Source: Methylotenera_A sp031373695 | GTDB taxonomy: Bacteria > Pseudomonadota > Gammaproteobacteria > Burkholderiales > Methylophilaceae | Direction: 5' to 3' | Length of the DNA: 14,566 nt | Assembly (NCBI GenBank): GCA_031373695.1 | Contig: JANMNC010000138.1 | Coordinates: 1 to 14,566 of the forward strand | Shown: piece by piece, positions 1-7,018 of the stretch | How positions within the stretch are numbered: the stretch's first letter is position 1 | How the letters are laid out: each line of letters begins with the position of its first letter | Program-made: the position numbers and the translations under genes | The notes under the pieces: generated by a model | Database searches by the model: none | Told to the model about the DNA's origin: nothing | The model's input: only the letters and a program-made list of their open reading frames with translations

Positions 1-52
1 TAAATACTAATTAATAGTGATACTAAATTTATTTTTAAAAAAGGAAATTAAA

Positions 53-475
53 ATGATGATGAAACAAATGAAAAAATCAGCCCAACAAGGTTTTACTTTA
101 ATCGAGTTAATGATTGTTGTTGCAATTATTGGTATTTTAGCTGCAGTTGCAATTCCAGCTTATCAAGATTACACAGTACGTGCGCAAGTAACTGATGCTG
201 TTAATCTTTTAGCTGGTGGTAAAACAGATATTGTAGAAGCAATGTCACAAGACCCATCTGTTGCTAACTGTGGTCTACCAGCCGCTACAGTAACTGGTAA
301 GTACTCTAGTGTTACATTTGCAAATGCAGCAGGTGTATGTACAGGCACTGCTACTATGGCTGCAGCTACCAACATTTCAGGCCAAACTCTTGTAATGACT
401 TACACAGCTGCAACTGGTGCATGGACATATGCAGGTACTATTGCTGCAAAACACAAACCAAGAGCTTGGGTATAG
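53..475 (+). CDS. pilA: Type IVa major pilin (PilA/PilE-like prepilin)
   Basis: This is the major subunit of a type IVa pilus, used in twitching, adhesion or DNA uptake. It is made as a prepilin in the inner membrane, cleaved and N-methylated by PilD, then assembled into the fibre. The class III leader is clear: a short basic leader of 13 residues ends in Gly, followed by FTLIELM, with Phe at mature +1 and the conserved Glu at +5. A hydrophobic helix of about 22 residues follows, then a globular domain with two Cys (in NCG and VCTG) that probably form the subunit disulfide. The mature protein is about 127 residues, short to normal for the family. I chose ATG 53 because AAGGAA at 41-46 sits 6 bases upstream; an in-frame upstream ATG at 17 has no such site. 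Three consecutive Met codons open the gene. Identity as a pilin is certain. Major rather than minor pilin is inferred from size and the stand-alone gene with its own terminator. Confidence 0.93.
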   Translation: MMMKQMKKSAQQGFTLIELMIVVAIIGILAAVAIPAYQDYTVRAQVTDAVNLLAGGKTDIVEAMSQDPSVANCGLPAATVTGKYSSVTFANAAGVCTGTATMAAATNISGQTLVMTYTAATGAWTYAGTIAAKHKPRAWV

Positions 476-536
476 TTGAGATTGAAGTAATCAATATAGC
501 CTCGATGTTATAAAACTGAGGTTACATGCAATAACT

Positions 537-564
537 AAAAATCCTCACGAAAGTGGGGATTTTT
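537..564. terminator. Bidirectional rho-independent terminator
   Basis: A 12-bp stem (537-548 with 553-564, one G-U pair) is closed by a GAAA tetraloop. It is flanked by A and T runs, so it reads as a terminator in both directions. It lies between the convergent pilin gene and the cNMP-binding/rhodanese gene and should end both transcripts. Confidence 0.9.
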
Positions 565-619
565 AATTTCATTCAAAGTATTCGTCTCTCGATTCATATC
601 TTTAAACAGAGGTAAAACG

Positions 620-1711
620 CTACAGACCACGCGTACCACCCTCTAACACCTCTGCTTGTAACCCGCATTGCGCCAATATAAATGCAGCGGCGCTGCTGCG
701 GCGGCCAGTTTGGCAGTACACAATGTATTCTTTACTTTTATCTAAGTCTGCGGCATGGCTACGTAGCTCATGTAATGGCGTGTTAATTGCGCCTTCAATA
801 TGCTCGTGTTTATATTCTGATGGAAAACGCACATCTAGCCATACTGCGCCAAAAGCTACTTTGGCCTCTGCATCATCGAAATTAATGGTGCTTACAATTG
901 GCGCTTTAAGCAGCTCTATAAAGTCATCTTTTTTCAAGCGTAGTAATTGACCATCCGTTTTCATGGTTACTGTGGCGTTACGTTTATTATCTGAGGCTAG
1001 GGCCTCTTCGCCAAAGCCAGCGCCAGTAGAAATCTCGGCTAATACAATAGCGGGCTGGCTTATATCGTTTATACGGCTAACCACTGCTGTGCCTTGTTGA
1101 ATAAGGTAATAATAATCACCCTCTTGCCCTTGCATAATAATGGTTTGATTCGCATCCACGTTAATAGCGGTCATACGCGCAAACATGGCCTCGATATTGG
1201 CGGGTGGTAGCCTACTAAATACACCGTTATGTACTTGAAACGCATTAAAGCTACCAGTATCTAAACGCCAATCTTTACTGCTTGGCTGAATCACATTAAT
1301 GGGGGCTTTAGTTTGTGCTGGCGGATAACCAGATAACTGATCCCATGTCATCATAATATCGAGCAAGTCTAAATCAATGCGTACAATTTCAATTGGCGTT
1401 AGCGCAATGGTGTCTTTAATTTTTAAGCGCCCAGTATCTACAGGATGCTTAGCAGCATCGGTGCCTGCACGCAAAATTAACTTATTGCCATTTTCGTATC
1501 TGATGCCCAAATCACCTTTAACTAAATACAATGATTGGCTGCTGGCGTTCATGCGAGTTGGGTCTAAATCTTTGCTAATTTGTTCTATCACACATAAAGG
1601 GGCTAGCTCTTCTAAACGGTTGGGCGATAATCTGGCAATGGGCTCAAAACGTATGAGTATAGATTTACTTATGGGCGGATTTTCGGCTGTGTTTTCAGAT
1701 AAATTTTGCAT
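620..1711 (-). CDS. Tandem cNMP-binding domain protein fused to a rhodanese domain
   Basis: A 363-residue soluble protein with no signal peptide, membrane segment or helix-turn-helix. Residues ~20-125 look like a degenerate cyclic-nucleotide-binding fold that lacks the phosphate-binding cassette. Residues ~155-268 are an intact one: FGEEAL at 233-238 and RNATV at 244-248 keep the cassette spacing (Phe to Arg 11 residues), so Glu235 and Arg244 should hold ribose and phosphate. Residues ~278-363 are a rhodanese domain with WLDVRFPSEY, HIEGAIN and the active loop CQTGRR; Cys333 is the sulfur-carrying residue. Rhodaneses move sulfane sulfur or handle persulfides. The reading that ligand binding controls the rhodanese is an inference. 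The gene is last in an apparent operon with a cyclase and a phosphodiesterase, 80 bases after the latter, so cAMP is the likely ligand. No good Shine-Dalgarno is visible before the ATG. Confidence 0.88.
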   Translation of the reverse strand: MQNLSENTAENPPISKSILIRFEPIARLSPNRLEELAPLCVIEQISKDLDPTRMNASSQSLYLVKGDLGIRYENGNKLILRAGTDAAKHPVDTGRLKIKDTIALTPIEIVRIDLDLLDIMMTWDQLSGYPPAQTKAPINVIQPSSKDWRLDTGSFNAFQVHNGVFSRLPPANIEAMFARMTAINVDANQTIIMQGQEGDYYYLIQQGTAVVSRINDISQPAIVLAEISTGAGFGEEALASDNKRNATVTMKTDGQLLRLKKDDFIELLKAPIVSTINFDDAEAKVAFGAVWLDVRFPSEYKHEHIEGAINTPLHELRSHAADLDKSKEYIVYCQTGRRSSAAAFILAQCGLQAEVLEGGTRGL

Positions 1712-1779
1712 GGTTTTATGTTTGGCTTACTTTTAATGATTTAATTTACTAGTGAATTAACTGACCAGTTACATAGTTT

Positions 1780-1809
1780 CAAGTTAAATAGTTACAAGTT
1801 AAATAGTTG
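1780..1809. repeat. 15-bp tandem duplication at a gene end
   Basis: Two adjacent 15-base copies (1780-1794 and 1795-1809) differ only in the last base. The stop codon of the phosphodiesterase gene is formed by that difference: the corresponding codon is CAA in the coding copy and TAA in the other. It looks like slippage duplication. Confidence 0.7.
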
Positions 1810-2556
1810 CTGCTGTTTTAGTGCTACGCAGTGTTGGGTTGTAGGGTGTGCTGCAATTTCTTGCATAATGGTGGCATCTTCACCTGGCTTTAAGTGCGTA
1901 ATATAGGTTGCAGGCTGGCTATTTAAGTGTGCTAGCTGTTGCGCAAGTGTTGCAGGGCACAAGTGCTTTGAAAGCGCCGCTAAATCTGCCTCTGCATTAC
2001 TAAAAGCTGTTTCAATTATCAGTACTTTAAGGTTATTTACTCGGTTTACTGCTGCCCAAAAATCTGGGCAGCCAGCGGTATCGCCCGTAAATACAAGGCT
2101 ATTATTGCCACTGTTTATTTGGTAGCCTACGGCAGGTACCACATGATTGGCTGGTAGTGCTGTGATGGTTTTTTGTTTAATTGCTACAGCATCACCTATG
2201 GCAATTTGGTGATAAACCAAAAATGGGGTTTCAACATTGGGTATGGCATTAAAATTAGGCCAAATAAGCCAGTTAAAAATATGCTGTTTTAATATATCAA
2301 TGGCAGCTGCAGTGGCATGCACAGTAATAGGCTGCGTGCGCAAACCCATCACGGTATCAAGCAACAATGGTATGCACGCAATATGATCTAAATGCGTATG
2401 TGTTACAAAAATGTGATCTATTTTTAGCAAAGCTTCAAGCGATAAATCGCCCACACCAGTGCCTGCGTCTATTAGCACATCATCATCTACCAACAGCGAT
2501 GTGGTGCGCATATTGCCGCCAATACCACCGCTACAGCCTAATACTTTTATTTGCAT
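1792..2556 (-). CDS. MBL-fold cyclic-nucleotide phosphodiesterase (class II PDE-like)
   Basis: A metallo-beta-lactamase-fold hydrolase, about 254 residues, probably cytoplasmic (no signal peptide). It opens with the MQIKVLGCSGG strand typical of this group. It carries THTHLDH for the di-metal site, then a second metal His in ANHVVP, the bridging Asp in TGDT, ETAFSN, and a late His in THLKP. The overall pattern, including HTHLDH followed by a hydrophobic stretch and ETAF, matches class II 3',5'-cyclic-nucleotide phosphodiesterases, although the residue after HLDHIA is Cys where that family usually has Gly. Position between an adenylate cyclase gene (65 bases upstream from the TTG, 77 from the ATG) and a cNMP-binding protein supports a cAMP-degrading role. 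Start choice: an in-frame TTG at 2568 gives 258 residues, but ATG 2556 fits the family N-terminus and has a weak GAG seven bases upstream. It could instead hydrolyse another phosphoester; the fold is certain. Confidence 0.85.
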   Translation of the reverse strand: MQIKVLGCSGGIGGNMRTTSLLVDDDVLIDAGTGVGDLSLEALLKIDHIFVTHTHLDHIACIPLLLDTVMGLRTQPITVHATAAAIDILKQHIFNWLIWPNFNAIPNVETPFLVYHQIAIGDAVAIKQKTITALPANHVVPAVGYQINSGNNSLVFTGDTAGCPDFWAAVNRVNNLKVLIIETAFSNAEADLAALSKHLCPATLAQQLAHLNSQPATYITHLKPGEDATIMQEIAAHPTTQHCVALKQQQLFNL

Positions 2557-2633
2557 GTTATTGCTCAAGTTTGTTGTTATTGATTAATAGTTCACTAATT
2601 TTTAGTGGGTAATTACTTTTGTTAATTGCGGTC

Positions 2634-4853
2634 TTAATAGTTAAATACACCATCCCAATTAAAGCTTGGTGGCACACGTCTATACTGCTTAATGCGCGCT
2701 ATATATAGCTCGTATAGCGCTTGTTGCGGTTGCATTTTTTGCAAATTCAAAAATTGAATTTCGCTTAAATCCCAATTTTTGTTGCGGTACAACTTAAGTG
2801 CCTCACGATATAGCTTTAATTCATCGCGCATTTCTGTTGAAACTTGCGCCTCTAAACCCAACGGCTCAAAAATAGTTACAGGGTTATCTCTACCCTTAAC
2901 GCGCACCGTATCTAGCTCTCGGTACAATATATCTGGCGTTTGCGCTTTTACATACTCACTCACAATAATATCGACACCATAACTTTTAGTTAGCGTTTCT
3001 AACCTTGAACCTAAATTCACGGCATCGCCCATCACGGTATATGCCATACGAAAACTAGAACCCATATTGCCCACCGCCATATTGCCTGTGTTTAGCCCAA
3101 TACCCATATTGATAATAGGCCAGTTTTTTGCGGCAAATTTTTCGTTAATCTTTTTTAACGCTTGCTTCATTTCAATAGCAGCATTAAGCGCGTTTTGAGC
3201 ATGATTGCTATCAAAAAGCGGTGCGCCCCAAAACGCCATAATGGCGTCGCCCATATATTTATCAACTGTGCCACGGTTATTGTGTATAGCTTGTGTCAAA
3301 GGTGTCAAAAATTCATTCATTAGTTGCGACAATTGCTGCGGGCTTAAGTCTTCTGCAATATTTGTAAACCCACGAATATCAGAGAACAAAACAGTCATTT
3401 CGCGGCTTTCACCCGCCAGGTTAATGGCTTCAGGGTTCTGGGCCATTTCATTCACTAATTCTGGTGGTACATACTGCCCAAAAAGCCCCGTCAACTGGCG
3501 CTTTCCACGTGATTCTATAAAAAATCCAACGCTCATATTAACCACATAAATCAAGCTTATCATTAGCAGCGATGATGCGATGGGCAACACCAAATTAGCC
3601 CACTGCCAACTGACAAAATTAATCATTAATACCCCTACTAAAACCGCCAATGTCATTAAGGTGGCTTTTAACGGGTTAAGGTAAGGTAAGGTTAATGCTA
3701 GCAATAAACCTGCCAACAATAACAACACAAACTCTGCACCCAATGTATAAGCTGGGCGTTGCTTAATATTGTTATCTAGTATGCCCGCTATTACATTGGC
3801 GTGTATCTCTACCCCTGCGTAAATATTTTGTACGGGCGTTGCACGTAAATCCATTAAACCAGGCGCTGTGGTGCCTACTAATACAATTTTATTTTTAAAG
3901 GTATTTAAAGTGATTTTTTTATTTAATACATCGCTAGCCGACACGTACTGAAAGCTACCTTGCGGGCCGCGATAAGGTATAAGCATGGCCACTTTATTAT
4001 CAACTGGAATATTTTTATTGGCTAACTTAAAGTGTTCCAAGCCAGAGTATTGCTTGCCCACACCTACAGTCGCGAACTCGGCCTTCAAAACTGAGTTTTT
4101 AAAATAAGCACGCGCAATGGCCACAGAAAATGCATCGTAATATTGACCATTGTGTTTGGTTAGCACTGCAATTTTGCGCGTAATACCATCGGTATCTGGC
4201 GCTGGATTAACATGGCCCGCAAATGGCGTACTTTGTTGCAAACTGGCTAAGTTTGCGCCGTAACCTTCCATTTCTGTAAATTCAATATTTTTATTACCAA
4301 AACTGCCCGCTTTAAAAACTGCGGCTGGTAACTGGCCGACACGATTGGCGCTATCTTTAGGTACAAAATAATAACCCAGCACCACATTACGATTTTTAAT
4401 GCTATTGGCAAAAATCTGGTCGTAATCTAGCGTGGGTTTAATGGCCTGCAATGCATCTGCAAATGCAGTATCACCGTTCAAACGTTCTTGCATCAGCTCT
4501 AAAGCTTTTAGGCCAGAGCTCTCATCTTTTTCGGCAAAAATAACGTCAAAGCCTAATGTATTAACTTGATAGTGCTCAAACAAAGTATCAACCAAAGCGG
4601 CCAGCTTATTACGCCCCCAAGGCCAGCGCCCCTGTTCTTTTAGACTTTTTTCATCTACATCGACAATCACAATTCGATTATCCACAGTGCGTGGCATCAT
4701 TAAATTTAGGCGTGCGTCATAACTAAAATTTTCTAACTTTTGCACAAAACCCAGCGGCAACACATTAGACGCATGTAACAACATGACTAAAATGATGGTT
4801 AAACTAAGCGCTAATCGCACGCCATGTTGTTTTAAAAGTGAGATTGAAGACAT
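2634..4853 (-). CDS. CHASE2-domain class III adenylate cyclase, membrane bound
   Basis: This protein of 739 residues should make cAMP from ATP at the inner membrane. A first membrane helix lies at ~12-36. An extracytoplasmic CHASE2 sensor domain (~37-365) follows, with FSYDARLN, VDVDEKSLKEQGRWPW and GTTAPGLMDLRATP. Three membrane helices (~370-392, 395-418 and 420-446) lead to a cytoplasmic class III cyclase domain (~484-665). The catalytic set is complete: metal Asp492 (FSDIRGFT) and Asp536 (KYMGDAIMAF), adenine-binding Lys532, and transition-state Asn613 and Arg617 (GDAVNLGSR). The second purine-specifying position is Thr606, not Asp, which marks class IIIb, the group that includes bicarbonate-stimulated cyclases. 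A C-terminal tail of about 65 residues (LYREALKLYR to FNWDGVFNY) is TPR-like and typical of CHASE2 cyclases. The signal sensed by CHASE2 is unknown. It heads the cassette with the phosphodiesterase and cNMP-binding protein. No strong Shine-Dalgarno is seen. Confidence 0.94.
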   Translation of the reverse strand: MSSISLLKQHGVRLALSLTIILVMLLHASNVLPLGFVQKLENFSYDARLNLMMPRTVDNRIVIVDVDEKSLKEQGRWPWGRNKLAALVDTLFEHYQVNTLGFDVIFAEKDESSGLKALELMQERLNGDTAFADALQAIKPTLDYDQIFANSIKNRNVVLGYYFVPKDSANRVGQLPAAVFKAGSFGNKNIEFTEMEGYGANLASLQQSTPFAGHVNPAPDTDGITRKIAVLTKHNGQYYDAFSVAIARAYFKNSVLKAEFATVGVGKQYSGLEHFKLANKNIPVDNKVAMLIPYRGPQGSFQYVSASDVLNKKITLNTFKNKIVLVGTTAPGLMDLRATPVQNIYAGVEIHANVIAGILDNNIKQRPAYTLGAEFVLLLLAGLLLALTLPYLNPLKATLMTLAVLVGVLMINFVSWQWANLVLPIASSLLMISLIYVVNMSVGFFIESRGKRQLTGLFGQYVPPELVNEMAQNPEAINLAGESREMTVLFSDIRGFTNIAEDLSPQQLSQLMNEFLTPLTQAIHNNRGTVDKYMGDAIMAFWGAPLFDSNHAQNALNAAIEMKQALKKINEKFAAKNWPIINMGIGLNTGNMAVGNMGSSFRMAYTVMGDAVNLGSRLETLTKSYGVDIIVSEYVKAQTPDILYRELDTVRVKGRDNPVTIFEPLGLEAQVSTEMRDELKLYREALKLYRNKNWDLSEIQFLNLQKMQPQQALYELYIARIKQYRRVPPSFNWDGVFNY

Positions 4854-5022
4854 TAAAAATTTAAAATACAGTTTAATTGATTGATTTTAATATTGTTTTT
4901 ATAGCATTTATAGTTACAAGCATAGCGGATAACAGGCTTATTGAACAGTAAGTTTACAATCGAAAGTATAATAATAAGCACACTAAACATTTAGGCATGC
5001 GCCCTTAAAGAACACTATAAAA

Positions 5023-5700
5023 ATGACTGATAACTACTTTGAACCACCTATTGAAATAAATCATGCTAACAATTGCAAAGCGAGCGTGATTTGGCTGCAT
5101 GGCCTAGGTGCCGATGGTAATGATTTTGTGCCTGTAGTTAAAATGCTTAATTTAACTGACGTTCGTTTTATTTTGCCGCATGCGCCGTATCGCAAAGTAA
5201 CGCGCAATAATGGTTATGAAATGCGTGCTTGGTATGATGTTTATGGCTTAACGACTGGTAGCCGTGAAGATGAAATTGGTATTCGAGAAAGCCAAGCTTA
5301 TATTGAATCACTCATTACGCAGGAAATAAGCCGTGGCGTGCCCGCTAACAAGATTATTTTGGCAGGTTTTTCGCAAGGTGGTGCTATTGCGCTACAAACA
5401 GCGCTGCGCTGCAAGCAAGCATTGGCGGGCATTATGGCGCTATCAACTTATTTACCCCTAAAAACTAGTTTAGCCTCTGAAAAAACTACGGCTAACCAAG
5501 CAATTTCTGTTTTTATGGCACATGGCACGCATGATGATGTCATTACGATGGAAACCTGCCAAGCCTCATTAGAAGCGCTAAAATTAAATGCGTATCAAAT
5601 TGATTGGCACGAATACACAATGGCACATTCTGTTTGTGCGCAAGAAATTGAAGATATTCGTGTGTATTTGCAGTGCAGGCTTGAAACCGCCCAGCTTTAA
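5023..5700 (+). CDS. Carboxylesterase/lysophospholipase-like alpha/beta hydrolase
   Basis: A 225-residue alpha/beta hydrolase of the phospholipase/carboxylesterase family (Abhydrolase_2; EstB-like of Pseudomonas). It should cleave short-chain carboxylic esters in the cytoplasm; no signal peptide is present. The oxyanion region WLHGLGADGNDF (~24-35) is intact. The triad is Ser117 in the GFSQGG elbow, Asp171 in HGTHDDV and His202 in MAHSV. The stretch LPHAPYRKVTRNNGYEMRAWYD is characteristic of the family. The gene diverges from the adenylate cyclase across a 169-base gap that holds a TATAAT hexamer at 4967-4972, though I see no well-spaced -35 partner. It stands alone ahead of the xseB operon. 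The physiological ester is not predictable from sequence. Confidence 0.92.
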   Translation: MTDNYFEPPIEINHANNCKASVIWLHGLGADGNDFVPVVKMLNLTDVRFILPHAPYRKVTRNNGYEMRAWYDVYGLTTGSREDEIGIRESQAYIESLITQEISRGVPANKIILAGFSQGGAIALQTALRCKQALAGIMALSTYLPLKTSLASEKTTANQAISVFMAHGTHDDVITMETCQASLEALKLNAYQIDWHEYTMAHSVCAQEIEDIRVYLQCRLETAQL

Positions 5701-5804
5701 TTATTTCTACTGCAAAAATTTAAGATTTGGCAATTAAATCAGTAATTAAACCCTCAACATTGATTTGTTTTGATAAAATCTTAAAAATTAATTAAAACTA
5801 TAAA

Positions 5805-6053
5805 ATGACAAAGTCTAGTCAATTAAAACCATCAAACTTTGAACCCAGTTTTGAAACAGCCGTCGCCGAGTTAGAGGCGATTGTTAATCAAATGGAGTCT
5901 GGAAACTTAGCGCTAGATCAATCACTTAACGCCTATAAGCGTGGGGCTGAGTTGCTGCAGATATGTCAAAAATCACTCATCGACGCTGAACAACAAGTAC
6001 AGCTGTTAAATGATGCCAACAAACTAATAGTCTTTAACGCCAATGATGATTAA
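5805..6053 (+). CDS. xseB: Exodeoxyribonuclease VII small subunit
   Basis: This is the small helical subunit (82 residues, the usual size) of exonuclease VII, which binds XseA in several copies to form the single-strand DNA nuclease used in repair. The family core is plain: FETAVAELEAIVNQMESG (~16-33), then LDQSLNAYKRGAELLQICQ and AEQQVQLL, forming a two-helix hairpin. The large subunit is not in the window. The gene overlaps the start of ispA, the conserved xseB-ispA-dxs arrangement of proteobacteria, so translation is probably coupled. No strong Shine-Dalgarno precedes the ATG. Confidence 0.95.
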   Translation: MTKSSQLKPSNFEPSFETAVAELEAIVNQMESGNLALDQSLNAYKRGAELLQICQKSLIDAEQQVQLLNDANKLIVFNANDD

Positions 6054-6987
6054 CGAGATGTCTGCGCTTAATTTAGACCAAACAGCCAGTTTTAATACTT
6101 GGGCGGCCAGTATGCAAGTACGCATGGAAAGCGTGCTTGACACCAACATGCCACCTGCCAGCACATCGCCAATGCGCTTACATGAAGCCATGCGCTACTC
6201 AGTTTTGGGTGGCGGCAAGCGCGTGCGTGCACTTTTAGCTTATGCTGCGGGTGAGTTTTGTGGCGCCAAGCTCGATAAAATTGATTTGCCTGCTGCCTCT
6301 GTCGAAATTATTCATGCCTTCTCGCTAGTGCACGACGATATGCCGTGTATGGATGATGATGATTTGCGACGCGGCAAACCTTCTACGCATAAGCAGTACG
6401 GCGATGCAATGGCTTTGCTGGTTGGCGATGCCTTGCAAAGCTTGGCCTTTCAACTTATTTCACAAGATAAATTACTTAAAAACGCTACACAAAAGCTACA
6501 AATGCTGCATGTACTGGCATTGGCCAGTGGCTCGCGCGGCATGGCTGGTGGCCAAGCAATAGATTTAGACAGTATTGGCATACCCCTGACCAGAGCAGAG
6601 CTTGAGCACATGCATATACAAAAAACAGGTGCGCTTATTCGTGCCGCTGCTTTGCTGGGTGCTTATAGTGCGGATAAACCTGCCGAGGATAAAGCCGGAG
6701 ACGACAAAATAAGCGCGGTAGACCATTTTGCTAAATCAATTGGCTTAGCTTTTCAAGTGGTTGATGATATTTTAGATGCTGAAGCAGACACCAAAACGCT
6801 AGGCAAAACTGCTGGCAAAGATGCCTATAATAATAAATCAACCTACGTTACTATTTTAGGTTTATCGGCCGCTAAGCAACTGGTAAATGAGCTGCATGCC
6901 AATGCTATGGCGGCATTATCATTTTATGGTCGCGAGGCCGATTTATTGCGTCAGCTAGCTAATTTTATTACGCAACGCAGCTTTTAA
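6043..6987 (+). CDS. ispA: Farnesyl/geranyl diphosphate synthase
   Basis: This short-chain trans-prenyltransferase condenses isopentenyl diphosphate with dimethylallyl and geranyl diphosphate, giving farnesyl diphosphate for quinone, undecaprenyl and hopanoid synthesis in the cytoplasm. The 314-residue protein has GGGKRVRALL (57-66), the first Asp-rich motif HDDMPCMDDDDLRRG (Asp98, Asp99 and Asp104, the DDx4D spacing of bacterial enzymes), the KTGALI helix and the second motif QVVDDILD (Asp241, Asp242, Asp245). KTAGKDAYNNKSTY closes the site. A lysine-rich loop at 211-222 is slightly longer than in E. coli. The start is uncertain: ATG 6043 overlaps xseB by 11 bases, while an in-frame ATG at 6058 lies just past the xseB stop and gives a family-like N-terminus. 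Neither has a clear ribosome site, consistent with coupling to xseB. Farnesyl versus geranyl product is inferred from the family. Confidence 0.95.
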   Translation: MMINEMSALNLDQTASFNTWAASMQVRMESVLDTNMPPASTSPMRLHEAMRYSVLGGGKRVRALLAYAAGEFCGAKLDKIDLPAASVEIIHAFSLVHDDMPCMDDDDLRRGKPSTHKQYGDAMALLVGDALQSLAFQLISQDKLLKNATQKLQMLHVLALASGSRGMAGGQAIDLDSIGIPLTRAELEHMHIQKTGALIRAAALLGAYSADKPAEDKAGDDKISAVDHFAKSIGLAFQVVDDILDAEADTKTLGKTAGKDAYNNKSTYVTILGLSAAKQLVNELHANAMAALSFYGREADLLRQLANFITQRSF

Positions 6988-7018
6988 CGCTGTTCATATT
7001 CAAACCTTAATCTGTTCA

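Noticed and set aside
3205..3549. Long + strand frames inside the cyclase gene and the cNMP/rhodanese gene (for example 1377-1736).
   Set aside because: They are shadows of conserved catalytic domains on the minus strand and have no family resemblance or ribosome sites.
4941..4972. TTGAAC and TATAAT ahead of the carboxylesterase as a sigma-70 promoter.
   Set aside because: The hexamers are 20 bases apart, beyond the usual 16-18, so I note only the TATAAT in the gene entry.
5715..5791. AT-only inverted repeat between the carboxylesterase and xseB as a terminator or regulatory hairpin.
   Set aside because: The stem has almost no G or C and a long loop, which AT-rich intergenic sequence gives by chance.
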